NCBI GenBank assembly: GCA_001796045.1
Contig: MGLN01000081.1
Coordinates: forward strand, 1 to 6,525
Origin: Caulobacterales bacterium RIFOXYB1_FULL_67_16
GTDB taxonomy: Bacteria; Pseudomonadota; Alphaproteobacteria; Caulobacterales; Caulobacteraceae
Direction of reading: 5' to 3'
Length of the DNA stretch: 6,525 nucleotides
Part shown: one piece after another, positions 1-5,062 of the stretch
How the letters are laid out: the number at the start of each line of letters is the position of its first letter
How positions within the stretch are numbered: position 1 is the first letter of the stretch
Made by a program: the position numbers and the translations under genes
Notes under the pieces: generated by a model
Told to the model about the DNA's origin: nothing
Seen by the model: the letters and a program-made list of their open reading frames with translations, nothing else
The model's database searches: none

Positions 1-570
1 CAGCCGCACCTGATCCTCGGCCGACGGCCGCAACGGATCCCGGGTGGGCAGGTCCAGCAGGAAGGAGGCGATCCGCTCCTGCGCCGTCTTGCGCCCCAGT
101 AGCAGCATCTGGTTCTGCGCCGCCGCCAGTTCGTGCGTCGCCCGATCCAGCAGGGCCTCTTCCAGCAGCGGCCGCTCGCGGATCAGGGCGCGATAGTCGG
201 TCTTGCGGAACCGGCAAAGGGTCGCGTCCTCGATGGCCTCACCCGAAAACGCATAGTCCTGACCGGTGGCCAGACCGACGAAGTCCCCGGCGAACAGGAA
301 GCCCGTAATCTGGCGCCGCCCATCCGGCAACAGCTTGTAGATCCGCACCGATCCCGAGGTGATGTTGAACAGGTGGGTTGCCGGATCCCCTTCGCGGATC
401 AAGGCCTCTCCCGCCTTCAGCGAAACCCGCTCGGCGATGGCGTCCAGACTGGCCAGATCGGCCGGGTCCAGGCTGCTGCACACGCTGAACGCCCGCGCGC
501 CACAGGTCGAACACACCGAATCCTGTCGGCGCTGGGCGCAGTCCGTAGGCAGGGATCTGAGTTCGAGCAT
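1..570 (-). CDS. fnr: Fnr-type Crp/Fnr family oxygen-responsive transcription regulator (C-terminus outside window)
   Basis: Cytoplasmic transcription regulator; 190 residues from ATG at 570 are visible. The N-terminus carries cysteines at 11, 20, 23 and 31, with the C20-x2-C23-x7-C31 spacing seen in alphaproteobacterial FnrN/FnrL proteins. A further cysteine, C119 (in DATLCRF), sits where E. coli FNR has Cys122. Together these are the expected ligands of an oxygen-labile 4Fe-4S cluster; FixK proteins usually lack this set. Residues about 35-130 form a cyclic-nucleotide-binding-type beta-roll (KAGEALIREGD, SGSVRIYKLLPDGRRQI, FLFAGDFVGL). Residues about 131-165 form the long dimerisation helix (LDRATHELAAAQNQMLLLGRK), followed by AQERIASFLLDL. 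The window ends just before the expected helix-turn-helix. No clear Shine-Dalgarno precedes the start, so the start is moderately sure. A perfect FNR box lies 44-57 bases upstream and suggests autoregulation. Family assignment is firm; oxygen sensing is inferred from the cysteines. Confidence 0.93.
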   Translation of the reverse strand, partial: MLELRSLPTDCAQRRQDSVCSTCGARAFSVCSSLDPADLASLDAIAERVSLKAGEALIREGDPATHLFNITSGSVRIYKLLPDGRRQITGFLFAGDFVGLATGQDYAFSGEAIEDATLCRFRKTDYRALIRERPLLEEALLDRATHELAAAQNQMLLLGRKTAQERIASFLLDLPTRDPLRPSAEDQVRL

Positions 571-613
571 GACGGGATCAGGTTAAGCCTCGCAGATTAT
601 GCAAGCAAACGGA

Positions 614-627
614 TTGATGGAGATCAA
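614..627. promoter_or_regulatory. FNR/FixK box in divergent promoter region
   Basis: The sequence TTGATGGAGATCAA is an exact match to the FNR/FixK consensus TTGAT-N4-ATCAA. It lies in the 92-base gap between the leftward fnr gene and the rightward small gene at 663. For fnr, a possible -10 (CATAAT on the minus strand, 602-597) would put the box over the -35 region, centred near -30, which fits autorepression. A weaker -10 (GCTTAA, 588-583) would put it near -44, closer to activation. For the rightward gene the box centre is 42.5 bases before the ATG, so class II activation would require an almost leaderless transcript. The match is seen directly; the direction and sign of control are inference. 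Confidence 0.85.
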
Positions 628-662
628 GGCGGCCATTTCGTCCAAGGCCTAAGCGGCCGAAA

Positions 663-1073
663 ATGACCCCTGTCCAATATCGCCGCCTCGAAAGCGACGA
701 AGCCGACCAGACCTATGTGCTGGCGCATATGGCGAATCCGCGCCTGAGCCTCGACTCCTGGCGCGCCCGGGTCGGCGCGCCCCCCGCCCTGGGCGGGGTT
801 CTCGCCGCCGTGGTGAACGGCGCCGTGCGGGCCATCCTGGCCTATTCCATCTCGACCAGTCCGGCCGGAGAGCGCCAGTTCATGGTCGACGCCCTGGTCG
901 CCTTCGACCTCCTGCGGCCGGAAAAGCTGATCGAGCCCCTGGTCGCGACCGCCTGCGACCTGGCCCGTCAGGCCTGCGACTCCATCGGTCTCTCCTGCCC
1001 CATAGACGCCCCGGCCTACGAGGTCGTGATGCGCCAGATCGCCGAGGCCGCCGTGCTCCACCGCGTCATCTGA
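663..1073 (+). CDS. Small uncharacterised protein, possibly GNAT-like, beside the FNR box
   Basis: This encodes 136 residues from ATG to TGA. I do not recognise the family with certainty. The order of elements is faintly like a short GCN5-type acetyltransferase: a YRRLESDEADQTYVLAH start, SLDSWRARV, a strand-like GGVLAAVVNGAVRAILAYSI, MVDALVAFDLL, then a helix LVATACDLARQACDSIGL and a C-terminal helix. However, no convincing acetyl-CoA pyrophosphate loop (Q/RxxGxG/A) is visible, so enzymatic function is not supported. There is no signal peptide or membrane helix, so it is probably cytoplasmic. The ribosome-binding site is weak (AAGG at 644-647, too far from the ATG). The start lies 35 bases right of a perfect FNR box, so oxygen-dependent control is plausible. 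The 3' end overlaps the convergent transporter gene by 8 bases. Coding status is supported by codon bias and by fitting exactly between its neighbours. Confidence 0.78.
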   Translation: MTPVQYRRLESDEADQTYVLAHMANPRLSLDSWRARVGAPPALGGVLAAVVNGAVRAILAYSISTSPAGERQFMVDALVAFDLLRPEKLIEPLVATACDLARQACDSIGLSCPIDAPAYEVVMRQIAEAAVLHRVI

Positions 1074-2034
1074 CTTCGCCCTCGCGGGCGTAGCGGCGGG
1101 CCAGCACCGCACAGGCGAACAGCTGGATCTGGTGGAACAGCATCAGGGGAATGACGATCAGGCTCACGCTCTGGCCCGCGAACAGTATGGCCGCCATCGG
1201 CAGACCGCTGGCCATGCTCTTCTTGGAGCCGCAGAAGACGATGGCGATCTCGTCCTCGCGCGCGAAGCCCAGTCTCCGGCTGGCCAGGGTGGTGACCGCC
1301 AGGGCCAAGGCCAGGATCCCGACGTCCAGCAGGACGACCACGGCCAGGTCCAGATGCGACACCCGGCTCCAGACCCCGGAGACGACGCCCGCGCTGAAGG
1401 CCGCATAGACCACCAGCAGGATGGAGCCCCGATCCACCGCCGACGTCAGCCGCCCATGCCGAACCAGCCAGGGCCCGATCCACCGCCGCACCGCCTGACC
1501 CGCGACAAAGGGAGCCAAAATCTGCAGGGCGATAGCCTCAATGGACGACAATGAGACCCCGACCTTGCCGACCGGCAGCAGCAGCATGACCAGCAGGGGC
1601 GTGATGACCACCCCCGCCAGATTGGACACGGAGGCCGCGCAAAGCGCCGCCGGGACATTGCCCCGGGCGATGGAGGTGAAGGCGATGGACGACTGCACCG
1701 TCGAGGGCAGCAGGCACAGATAGAAGAGCCCGATCCTCAGGTCCTCGGCCAGCCACGACCGGCTCACCCAGAACACCGCGAGCCCCAGCAGCGGGAACAG
1801 CAGGAAGGTCGCCGCCAGCACCATCCCCTGAAGCCGCCAGTGCGACAGCCCCGCCCAGATCGCGCCCGGCGACAGCCGCGCGCCGTAGAGGAAGAACAGC
1901 AGGGCGACCGCCGCCGTCGCCACCCCCTCCGCCACCTCCGCAGCCCCGCCCCTCGCCGGAACCAGGCTCGCCAGCACCACCGTGCCGATCAGCATGAGCA
2001 GATAGGGGTCGATCACTCGGCGCAGGGCGTTCAT
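1066..2034 (-). CDS. YfeH-like bile acid:sodium symporter family membrane transporter
   Basis: This encodes 322 residues and an inner-membrane protein of the SBF-like (YfeH / SLC10A7-related) family. About nine or ten hydrophobic segments are visible, for example around residues 11-26, 38-52, 70-90, 101-118, 128-153, 164-182, 203-222, 228-250 and 283-310. Family-type motifs are LLPSTVQSSIAFTSIARGN (108-126), in the first crossover region, and FCGSKKSMASGLPMA (267-281), in the second. The ATG at 2034 is well supported by AGGAG (minus strand, 2045-2041) six bases upstream. The substrate of this family is not settled, so none is assigned. The length is normal and the gene looks intact. It converges on the small gene at 663-1073 with stop codons overlapping. 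Its own promoter must lie in 2046-2240, where I see no strong -35/-10 pair. Confidence 0.93.
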   Translation of the reverse strand: MNALRRVIDPYLLMLIGTVVLASLVPARGGAAEVAEGVATAAVALLFFLYGARLSPGAIWAGLSHWRLQGMVLAATFLLFPLLGLAVFWVSRSWLAEDLRIGLFYLCLLPSTVQSSIAFTSIARGNVPAALCAASVSNLAGVVITPLLVMLLLPVGKVGVSLSSIEAIALQILAPFVAGQAVRRWIGPWLVRHGRLTSAVDRGSILLVVYAAFSAGVVSGVWSRVSHLDLAVVVLLDVGILALALAVTTLASRRLGFAREDEIAIVFCGSKKSMASGLPMAAILFAGQSVSLIVIPLMLFHQIQLFACAVLARRYAREGEVR

Positions 2035-2106
2035 GGCCCGCTCCTAGGCCCCACGGCGCGTCATCGGCAAGCCCGGCCGCCCATTGTGAAGCCTTTATTA
2101 AATTCC

Positions 2107-2217
2107 GGCGCGATCGACGGCGTCTTCAGCACCGGCGACTCGGCAGGGTTTGTTCGCGCTTTAGAGGCGCTGCACGGCGTATCGGCCCGTCGCGACGGAG
2201 AGGTTTGGGCCCTATCG
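2107..2217 (+). pseudogene. Remnant resembling the C-terminal end of a FecR anti-sigma factor
   Basis: In the gap between the transporter and the glycosyltransferase, the plus strand encodes about 37 residues: SGAIDGVFSTGDSAGF, then VRALEALHGVSARR, then DGEVWALS. This follows the pattern of the FecR C-terminal STN-like tail: (I)xG-x-(F/L)-S, then a helix with R-x-L-E-x-L, then GV, then a final strand with W. The intact FecR here (residues 273-309) reads RISGSLSVSG...RRRLELSL..GV..GWRIEP, matching at several of these positions. The fragment has no start codon or FecR body, and no stop after its last strand: the frame runs on antisense into the glycosyltransferase. It uses AT-richer codons (TTA, TTT, GTT, GCT, CTA) than nearby genes. 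It could instead be an STN piece of a receptor, or chance. Identification is by pattern only. Confidence 0.42.
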
Positions 2218-2239
2218 ACTTACGGATGGCCGCTTGGCC

Positions 2240-3379
2240 TCACATCAGAGGAAGAAGCGACCGGGCGGAACGGATCAAGGAGGAATGCGACAGGTCCGCG
2301 TCGGCGGCTGCCCGGCGTTCGGCAAGAACGCGTCTTCGGACCATCTGTAGCTGAGCGGCTCTGCGCCACGGCTGGTGAACCTCGGACACATAGCGCTGTC
2401 CGCCGCGCGCGAGGCGGAACCTCTCTCCGGGATCGAGAATCAGACGCTCCATCGCCTCGACCAACAGGTCGGGGGTGACGGCGCGCAAATAGAGGGCGTG
2501 AGGGCCGCTGGCCTCTCGCAGCCCCCCACGACCCGATGAGATCAGGGCGGCGCCCGCCGCGTGGGCTTCTACGGCGGTGAGGCCGAAGGGCTCGTCCCAG
2601 ACGGACGGCGTCAGAGCGATGGCGGCGGACTTCATGACCTCTTGAACCTGGCTGATCGGGGCCGAGCGTAGGAGTGTGACCCTCTCTCCGAAGCGCGCCA
2701 GCGGGGCCACATGCGGATGCGCCCAGCGGTGATGATGGTCCCAGTCGTTCAGCATCAACACCGCGCGCCACTCCGGATGACGGTCCAGCACCGTGGGAAG
2801 GGCGGCGCAGATGGCGGCGACGCCCTTTTCCGGCATGGCCCGCCCGGCGAAGGCGATGATCGGCTCCCGCCCTTCCAGGGGCGCCAGCCAGGGCCCCACC
2901 TCGATGGGATTGGGCACCGAGAACGCTCGATCGGCCTGACGCGGATAGGCGCGGACAAAGGCGTCCCTTTCCGCGTCGCTGACGAAGACGAAGCCGTCCA
3001 TCCAGTCGTAGCGTCGGTTGTACCGCCAGTCGTCCAGCAGGTGGCGAGGCGTTTTCAGAGCGTTGTGGCGATACAGGATATGGGCGGGCTCGGGCAGGAT
3101 TGACGAGACGAAGACCGCCTGTTTGACCTGCTGATGATGTTCGATCACATCGGGTCGATAGGCCTTGAGACCCTCGATCAAAGCCCTACGGCGGCTTGCG
3201 CGCTCGACCGGCAGGGCGACGACATTCGAAAGCCCATGATCCTCGGCCCCTTCACAGCAGAATATGCGCACGTCTTGGGCTGGGGTGGCTTGAACCAGGG
3301 TTCGAACCACAGTCTCCATGGAGTTGGGCTGGGACGCGGACAAGCGGCATCCGGAAGGCATCAGGATTGCAGTGCGCAC
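2240..3379 (-). CDS. GT4-family (GT-B fold) glycosyltransferase
   Basis: This encodes 379 residues and should transfer a sugar from an activated donor, probably to a cell-surface glycan. The N-terminal Rossmann domain starts with MRTAILMPSGCRLSASQPNS and METVVRTLV, and contains YRPDVIEHHQ (74-83) and YRHNALKTPRHLLDDWRYN (103-121). VFVSDAERDAF (131-141) and VPNPIEVG (155-162) form the domain linker. The C-terminal donor-binding domain has IIAFAGRAMPEKGV (174-187), with R180 and K185 as likely phosphate contacts. It also has EPFGLTAVEAHAAGAALISS (263-282), the E-x7-E motif with E263 and E271. The start is GTG at 3379 with no strong ribosome-binding site; ATG at 3361 is possible but would cut into the first beta-strand. 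There is no signal peptide, so it is probably cytoplasmic or membrane-peripheral. Donor and acceptor are unknown. It is a lone leftward gene with no glycan cluster around it. Confidence 0.93.
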   Translation of the reverse strand: MRTAILMPSGCRLSASQPNSMETVVRTLVQATPAQDVRIFCCEGAEDHGLSNVVALPVERASRRRALIEGLKAYRPDVIEHHQQVKQAVFVSSILPEPAHILYRHNALKTPRHLLDDWRYNRRYDWMDGFVFVSDAERDAFVRAYPRQADRAFSVPNPIEVGPWLAPLEGREPIIAFAGRAMPEKGVAAICAALPTVLDRHPEWRAVLMLNDWDHHHRWAHPHVAPLARFGERVTLLRSAPISQVQEVMKSAAIALTPSVWDEPFGLTAVEAHAAGAALISSGRGGLREASGPHALYLRAVTPDLLVEAMERLILDPGERFRLARGGQRYVSEVHQPWRRAAQLQMVRRRVLAERRAAADADLSHSSLIRSARSLLPLM

Positions 3380-3443
3380 GGCGAACGATCCGGCTTGAGA
3401 ACTAGGCGGCGTTTAGGCTGCGGACGCCCGGCCCGCGACAGAT

Positions 3444-3462
3444 TTGCTGAATTTGAAAGCAA
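3444..3462. promoter_or_regulatory. Weak inverted repeat, possible operator in glycosyltransferase/sigma-factor intergenic region
   Basis: TTGCTGAATTTGAAAGCAA has 5-base arms TTGCT and AGCAA around a 9-base AT-rich centre. It lies in an AT-richer patch of the 182-base divergent gap, about 100 bases before the sigma-factor ATG and about 65 bases upstream of the glycosyltransferase start. The size (19 bases) and TGC...GCA ends recall Fur/Mur-type operators, and FecI-type genes are commonly Fur-controlled. However, the inner positions do not pair, so this is only a candidate. Confidence 0.22.
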
Positions 3463-3524
3463 GCGGGACGGCCGCACGTCCGATCATCGACGACCGTTTT
3501 CGCCGCAACCGCGGACCTCCTCAG

Positions 3525-3553
3525 TTGCCGGGACCTTCGCGAGCGGGTGTATA
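3525..3553 (+). promoter_or_regulatory. Candidate promoter of the sigma-factor operon, possibly giving a near-leaderless transcript
   Basis: TTGCCG (3525-3530) and TGTATA (3548-3553) are separated by 17 bases, a plausible -35/-10 pair. Transcription would begin around 3559-3562, at or just before the sigma-factor ATG at 3562. The only AT-rich hexamer-like sequence near the gene is here. The AGGG at 3553-3556 could instead be a ribosome-binding site, which would need a promoter further upstream. These readings exclude each other. Confidence 0.28.
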
Positions 3554-3561
3554 GGGCGCCG

Positions 3562-4083
3562 ATGAGCCCTCCGTCTTCGACACAGGCCGCCGGTCTAGAG
3601 GCGGTGTTTCACGCCCTGCGGCCAGAGCTCGAGCGGCGCGCCCGCGCCATGGGCGCGGCGGACGATGCGGAGGACGTTCTCCAGGACGTCTGGATCCGGG
3701 TGCAGAGCTCTCGCGGCCCGATCGCCAATCCCCGCGCCTATCTGTTTCGCATGGTCTACACTGGCGTTCTGGACCGCCGTCGCGGGCGGCTTAGGACATC
3801 CGCCCGTGAGGCCGCATGGGCCAGGGAAGCCGAGCGCGCAGTCGATCCCGCGACCAGCGCCGAGGCTGAACGCGCCCTGATCGCTCGCGAAACCCTGGCG
3901 GCCGTTGAGGCTCGGCTTGAAGCCCTGGGCGAGCCCGCAGCCATGATCTTCCGCCGTCATCGGATCGACGGCCACACCCAACGCCGTATCGCCGAGGATC
4001 TGCGTATGGGCTTGAGCACGGTGGAGAAACACCTGCGACGCGCCTACGCCGCGCTCTTGGGCCTTGAGGGAGACCCGGCATGA
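3562..4083 (+). CDS. FecI-type ECF RNA polymerase sigma factor
   Basis: This encodes 173 residues and should direct RNA polymerase to the promoter of a receptor operon, normally the one it sits beside. Region 2 covers residues about 14-75: FHALRPELERRARAMGAADDAEDVLQDVWIRV, with the DAEDVLQDVW core-binding motif at 35-44, then NPRAYLFRMVYTGVLDRRR. A linker rich in charged residues follows (76-105). Region 4 covers about 106-165, with the helix-turn-helix HTQRRIAEDLRMGLSTVEKH at 138-157. The length is typical of FecI proteins, and no extra C-terminal domain is present. I chose ATG 3562 over GTG 3547 because homologues begin shortly before region 2 and AGGG lies five bases upstream; the GTG would add only VYRAP. 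It is followed after 37 bases by the anti-sigma gene and then the receptor gene, the classical signalling order. Regulation by iron is likely from the family but not shown by a clear Fur site. Confidence 0.95.
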   Translation: MSPPSSTQAAGLEAVFHALRPELERRARAMGAADDAEDVLQDVWIRVQSSRGPIANPRAYLFRMVYTGVLDRRRGRLRTSAREAAWAREAERAVDPATSAEAERALIARETLAAVEARLEALGEPAAMIFRRHRIDGHTQRRIAEDLRMGLSTVEKHLRRAYAALLGLEGDPA

Positions 4084-4107
4084 GGCAAACCCTACACCGC
4101 GGCGTCC

Positions 4108-4113
4108 AGGGGA
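4108..4113 (+). promoter_or_regulatory. Ribosome-binding site fixing the anti-sigma start
   Basis: AGGGGA lies seven bases before ATG 4121 but only one base before the in-frame ATG 4115, so it favours 4121. The longer reading frame from TTG 4064 would overlap the sigma-factor gene and add 19 residues unlike FecR. Confidence 0.7.
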
Positions 4114-4120
4114 TATGCAG

Positions 4121-5062
4121 ATGACCGACACCTCGCACGCCGTCGAACGCGCCGCCCTGGACTGGCTGGTGCGGATCAACGACCCCGCTTTTGACGCCTG
4201 GGACGACTGGCAAGCTTGGCTCGACCAGGATCCTCTGAATGCGGCCGTCTACTGGCGGCTGGCGACGACCGAGGCCGATCTCGTCGACGCCATGGTCGCC
4301 CCGTCCCGACGATCAGGTCTGCGCCCAGCACGCGAGGCTCGGCGGCGGACCTCGCGGATGTGGCTCACGGCGGCGGCCGCTGTTTTCGCCGCCGCCCTGT
4401 TCGGGATCGGCTGGTACGGTTTGATGCGGCCACAGCCCTGGCTGGTCGAAACCGCGCCCGGCGAACAAAGGGCCCTAGAGCTGGCGGACGGCACGACCAT
4501 CCATGTCGCCGGCGGCACGCGTCTGCGCCTGGACCGACGCACGCCCCGAACCGTCGAACTGGAATCAGGCCGCGCCCTGTTCGAGGTCGCCCACGACGAC
4601 CGCCGCCCCTTCGTGGTCGAGGTCGGCGAGGTCGCCGTCACGGATCTCGGCACCGTCTTCGACATCACCCGTCTGCCCGACGGCGCGCGCGTGACCGTGT
4701 CCGAAGGCGTGGTGCGGGTTGATCTGAAGGGGCGCGCCGCCATTCTGAACGCCGGCGACGGCGTTATCATCGGGAACCGGGGCTTGGAGCCTCGCCCCGT
4801 CGACCCCGCAGCGGTCGATGCCTGGCGCGACGGGCGGCTGGTCTATGACAACGAACGCCTGGCGGTCGTCGCGGTCGATCTGTCGATCGCGCTGGGCCGC
4901 CCGGTCAGCGTCGCCCCCGAGCTGGCGGACCGCCGCATTTCAGGAAGCCTCTCGGTTTCAGGGGCGCCGGACAGCGTGCGGCGCCGGCTGGAACTCAGCC
5001 TCGACGCCGGAGTGACGAACAATGGCGCCGGTTGGCGTATCGAGCCGCGCGCCGCTCCGTGA
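4121..5062 (+). CDS. FecR-type anti-sigma factor / transmembrane signal transducer
   Basis: This encodes 313 residues. The cytoplasmic N-terminal domain (about 6-58, DUF4880-like) holds sigma-contact tryptophans at 15, 27, 30, 33 and 45 (ALDWLVRI, AWDDWQAWL, AAVYWRLA). An arginine-rich stretch (63-79) precedes a single membrane helix at about 81-101 (LTAAAAVFAAALFGIGWYGL). The periplasmic FecR domain spans about 109-203: TAPGEQRALELADGTTIHVA, GTRLRLDRR, RTVELESGRALFEVAHD, TDLGTVFDI and VTVSEGVVRVDL. The C-terminal STN-like part is about 232-309 (AWRDGRLVYDNERLAVVAVD, ISGSLSVSG, GWRIEP). That tail is the part expected to bind the receptor's signalling domain. All domains are intact. The motif SRRSGLR (62-68) resembles a Tat signal. 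The stop overlaps the receptor's GTG by four bases (GTGA), suggesting translational coupling. The partner sigma factor lies immediately upstream. Confidence 0.95.
   Translation: MTDTSHAVERAALDWLVRINDPAFDAWDDWQAWLDQDPLNAAVYWRLATTEADLVDAMVAPSRRSGLRPAREARRRTSRMWLTAAAAVFAAALFGIGWYGLMRPQPWLVETAPGEQRALELADGTTIHVAGGTRLRLDRRTPRTVELESGRALFEVAHDDRRPFVVEVGEVAVTDLGTVFDITRLPDGARVTVSEGVVRVDLKGRAAILNAGDGVIIGNRGLEPRPVDPAAVDAWRDGRLVYDNERLAVVAVDLSIALGRPVSVAPELADRRISGSLSVSGAPDSVRRRLELSLDAGVTNNGAGWRIEPRAAP

Noticed and set aside
133..666. 177-residue open frame on the plus strand opposite fnr
   Set aside because: It is antisense to a clear Crp/Fnr family gene, has no family-like motifs, and ends inside the start of the gene at 663. 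Long antisense frames are expected at this GC content.
2187..2198. Perfect 12-base palindrome CCGTCGCGACGG
   Set aside because: It is GC-rich, has no loop or following T-run for a terminator, and lies inside the FecR-like remnant; such palindromes arise by chance at this GC content.
2218..2242. Possible terminator after the glycosyltransferase stop (GGCCAAGCGGCC on the minus strand)
   Set aside because: The stem is only four base pairs and no U-tract follows.
1840..2478. 212-residue plus-strand open frame spanning the transporter start, the gap and the glycosyltransferase end
   Set aside because: Both ends are antisense to clear genes. Only the central part (about 2107-2217) looks protein-like, and it is reported separately as a remnant.
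3547..3561. GTG at 3547 as the sigma-factor start
   Set aside because: It has no ribosome-binding site and adds only VYRAP; ATG 3562 is better placed.
3595..4213. Two long minus-strand frames opposite the sigma-factor gene
   Set aside because: They are shadows of the ECF sigma-factor gene, with low-complexity composition and no recognisable domains.
4216..4770. Frames of 168 and 173 residues overlapping the FecR gene
   Set aside because: Composition is dominated by Arg, Pro, Ser and Gly, as expected for out-of-frame reading of high-GC coding DNA; the FecR frame explains the region.
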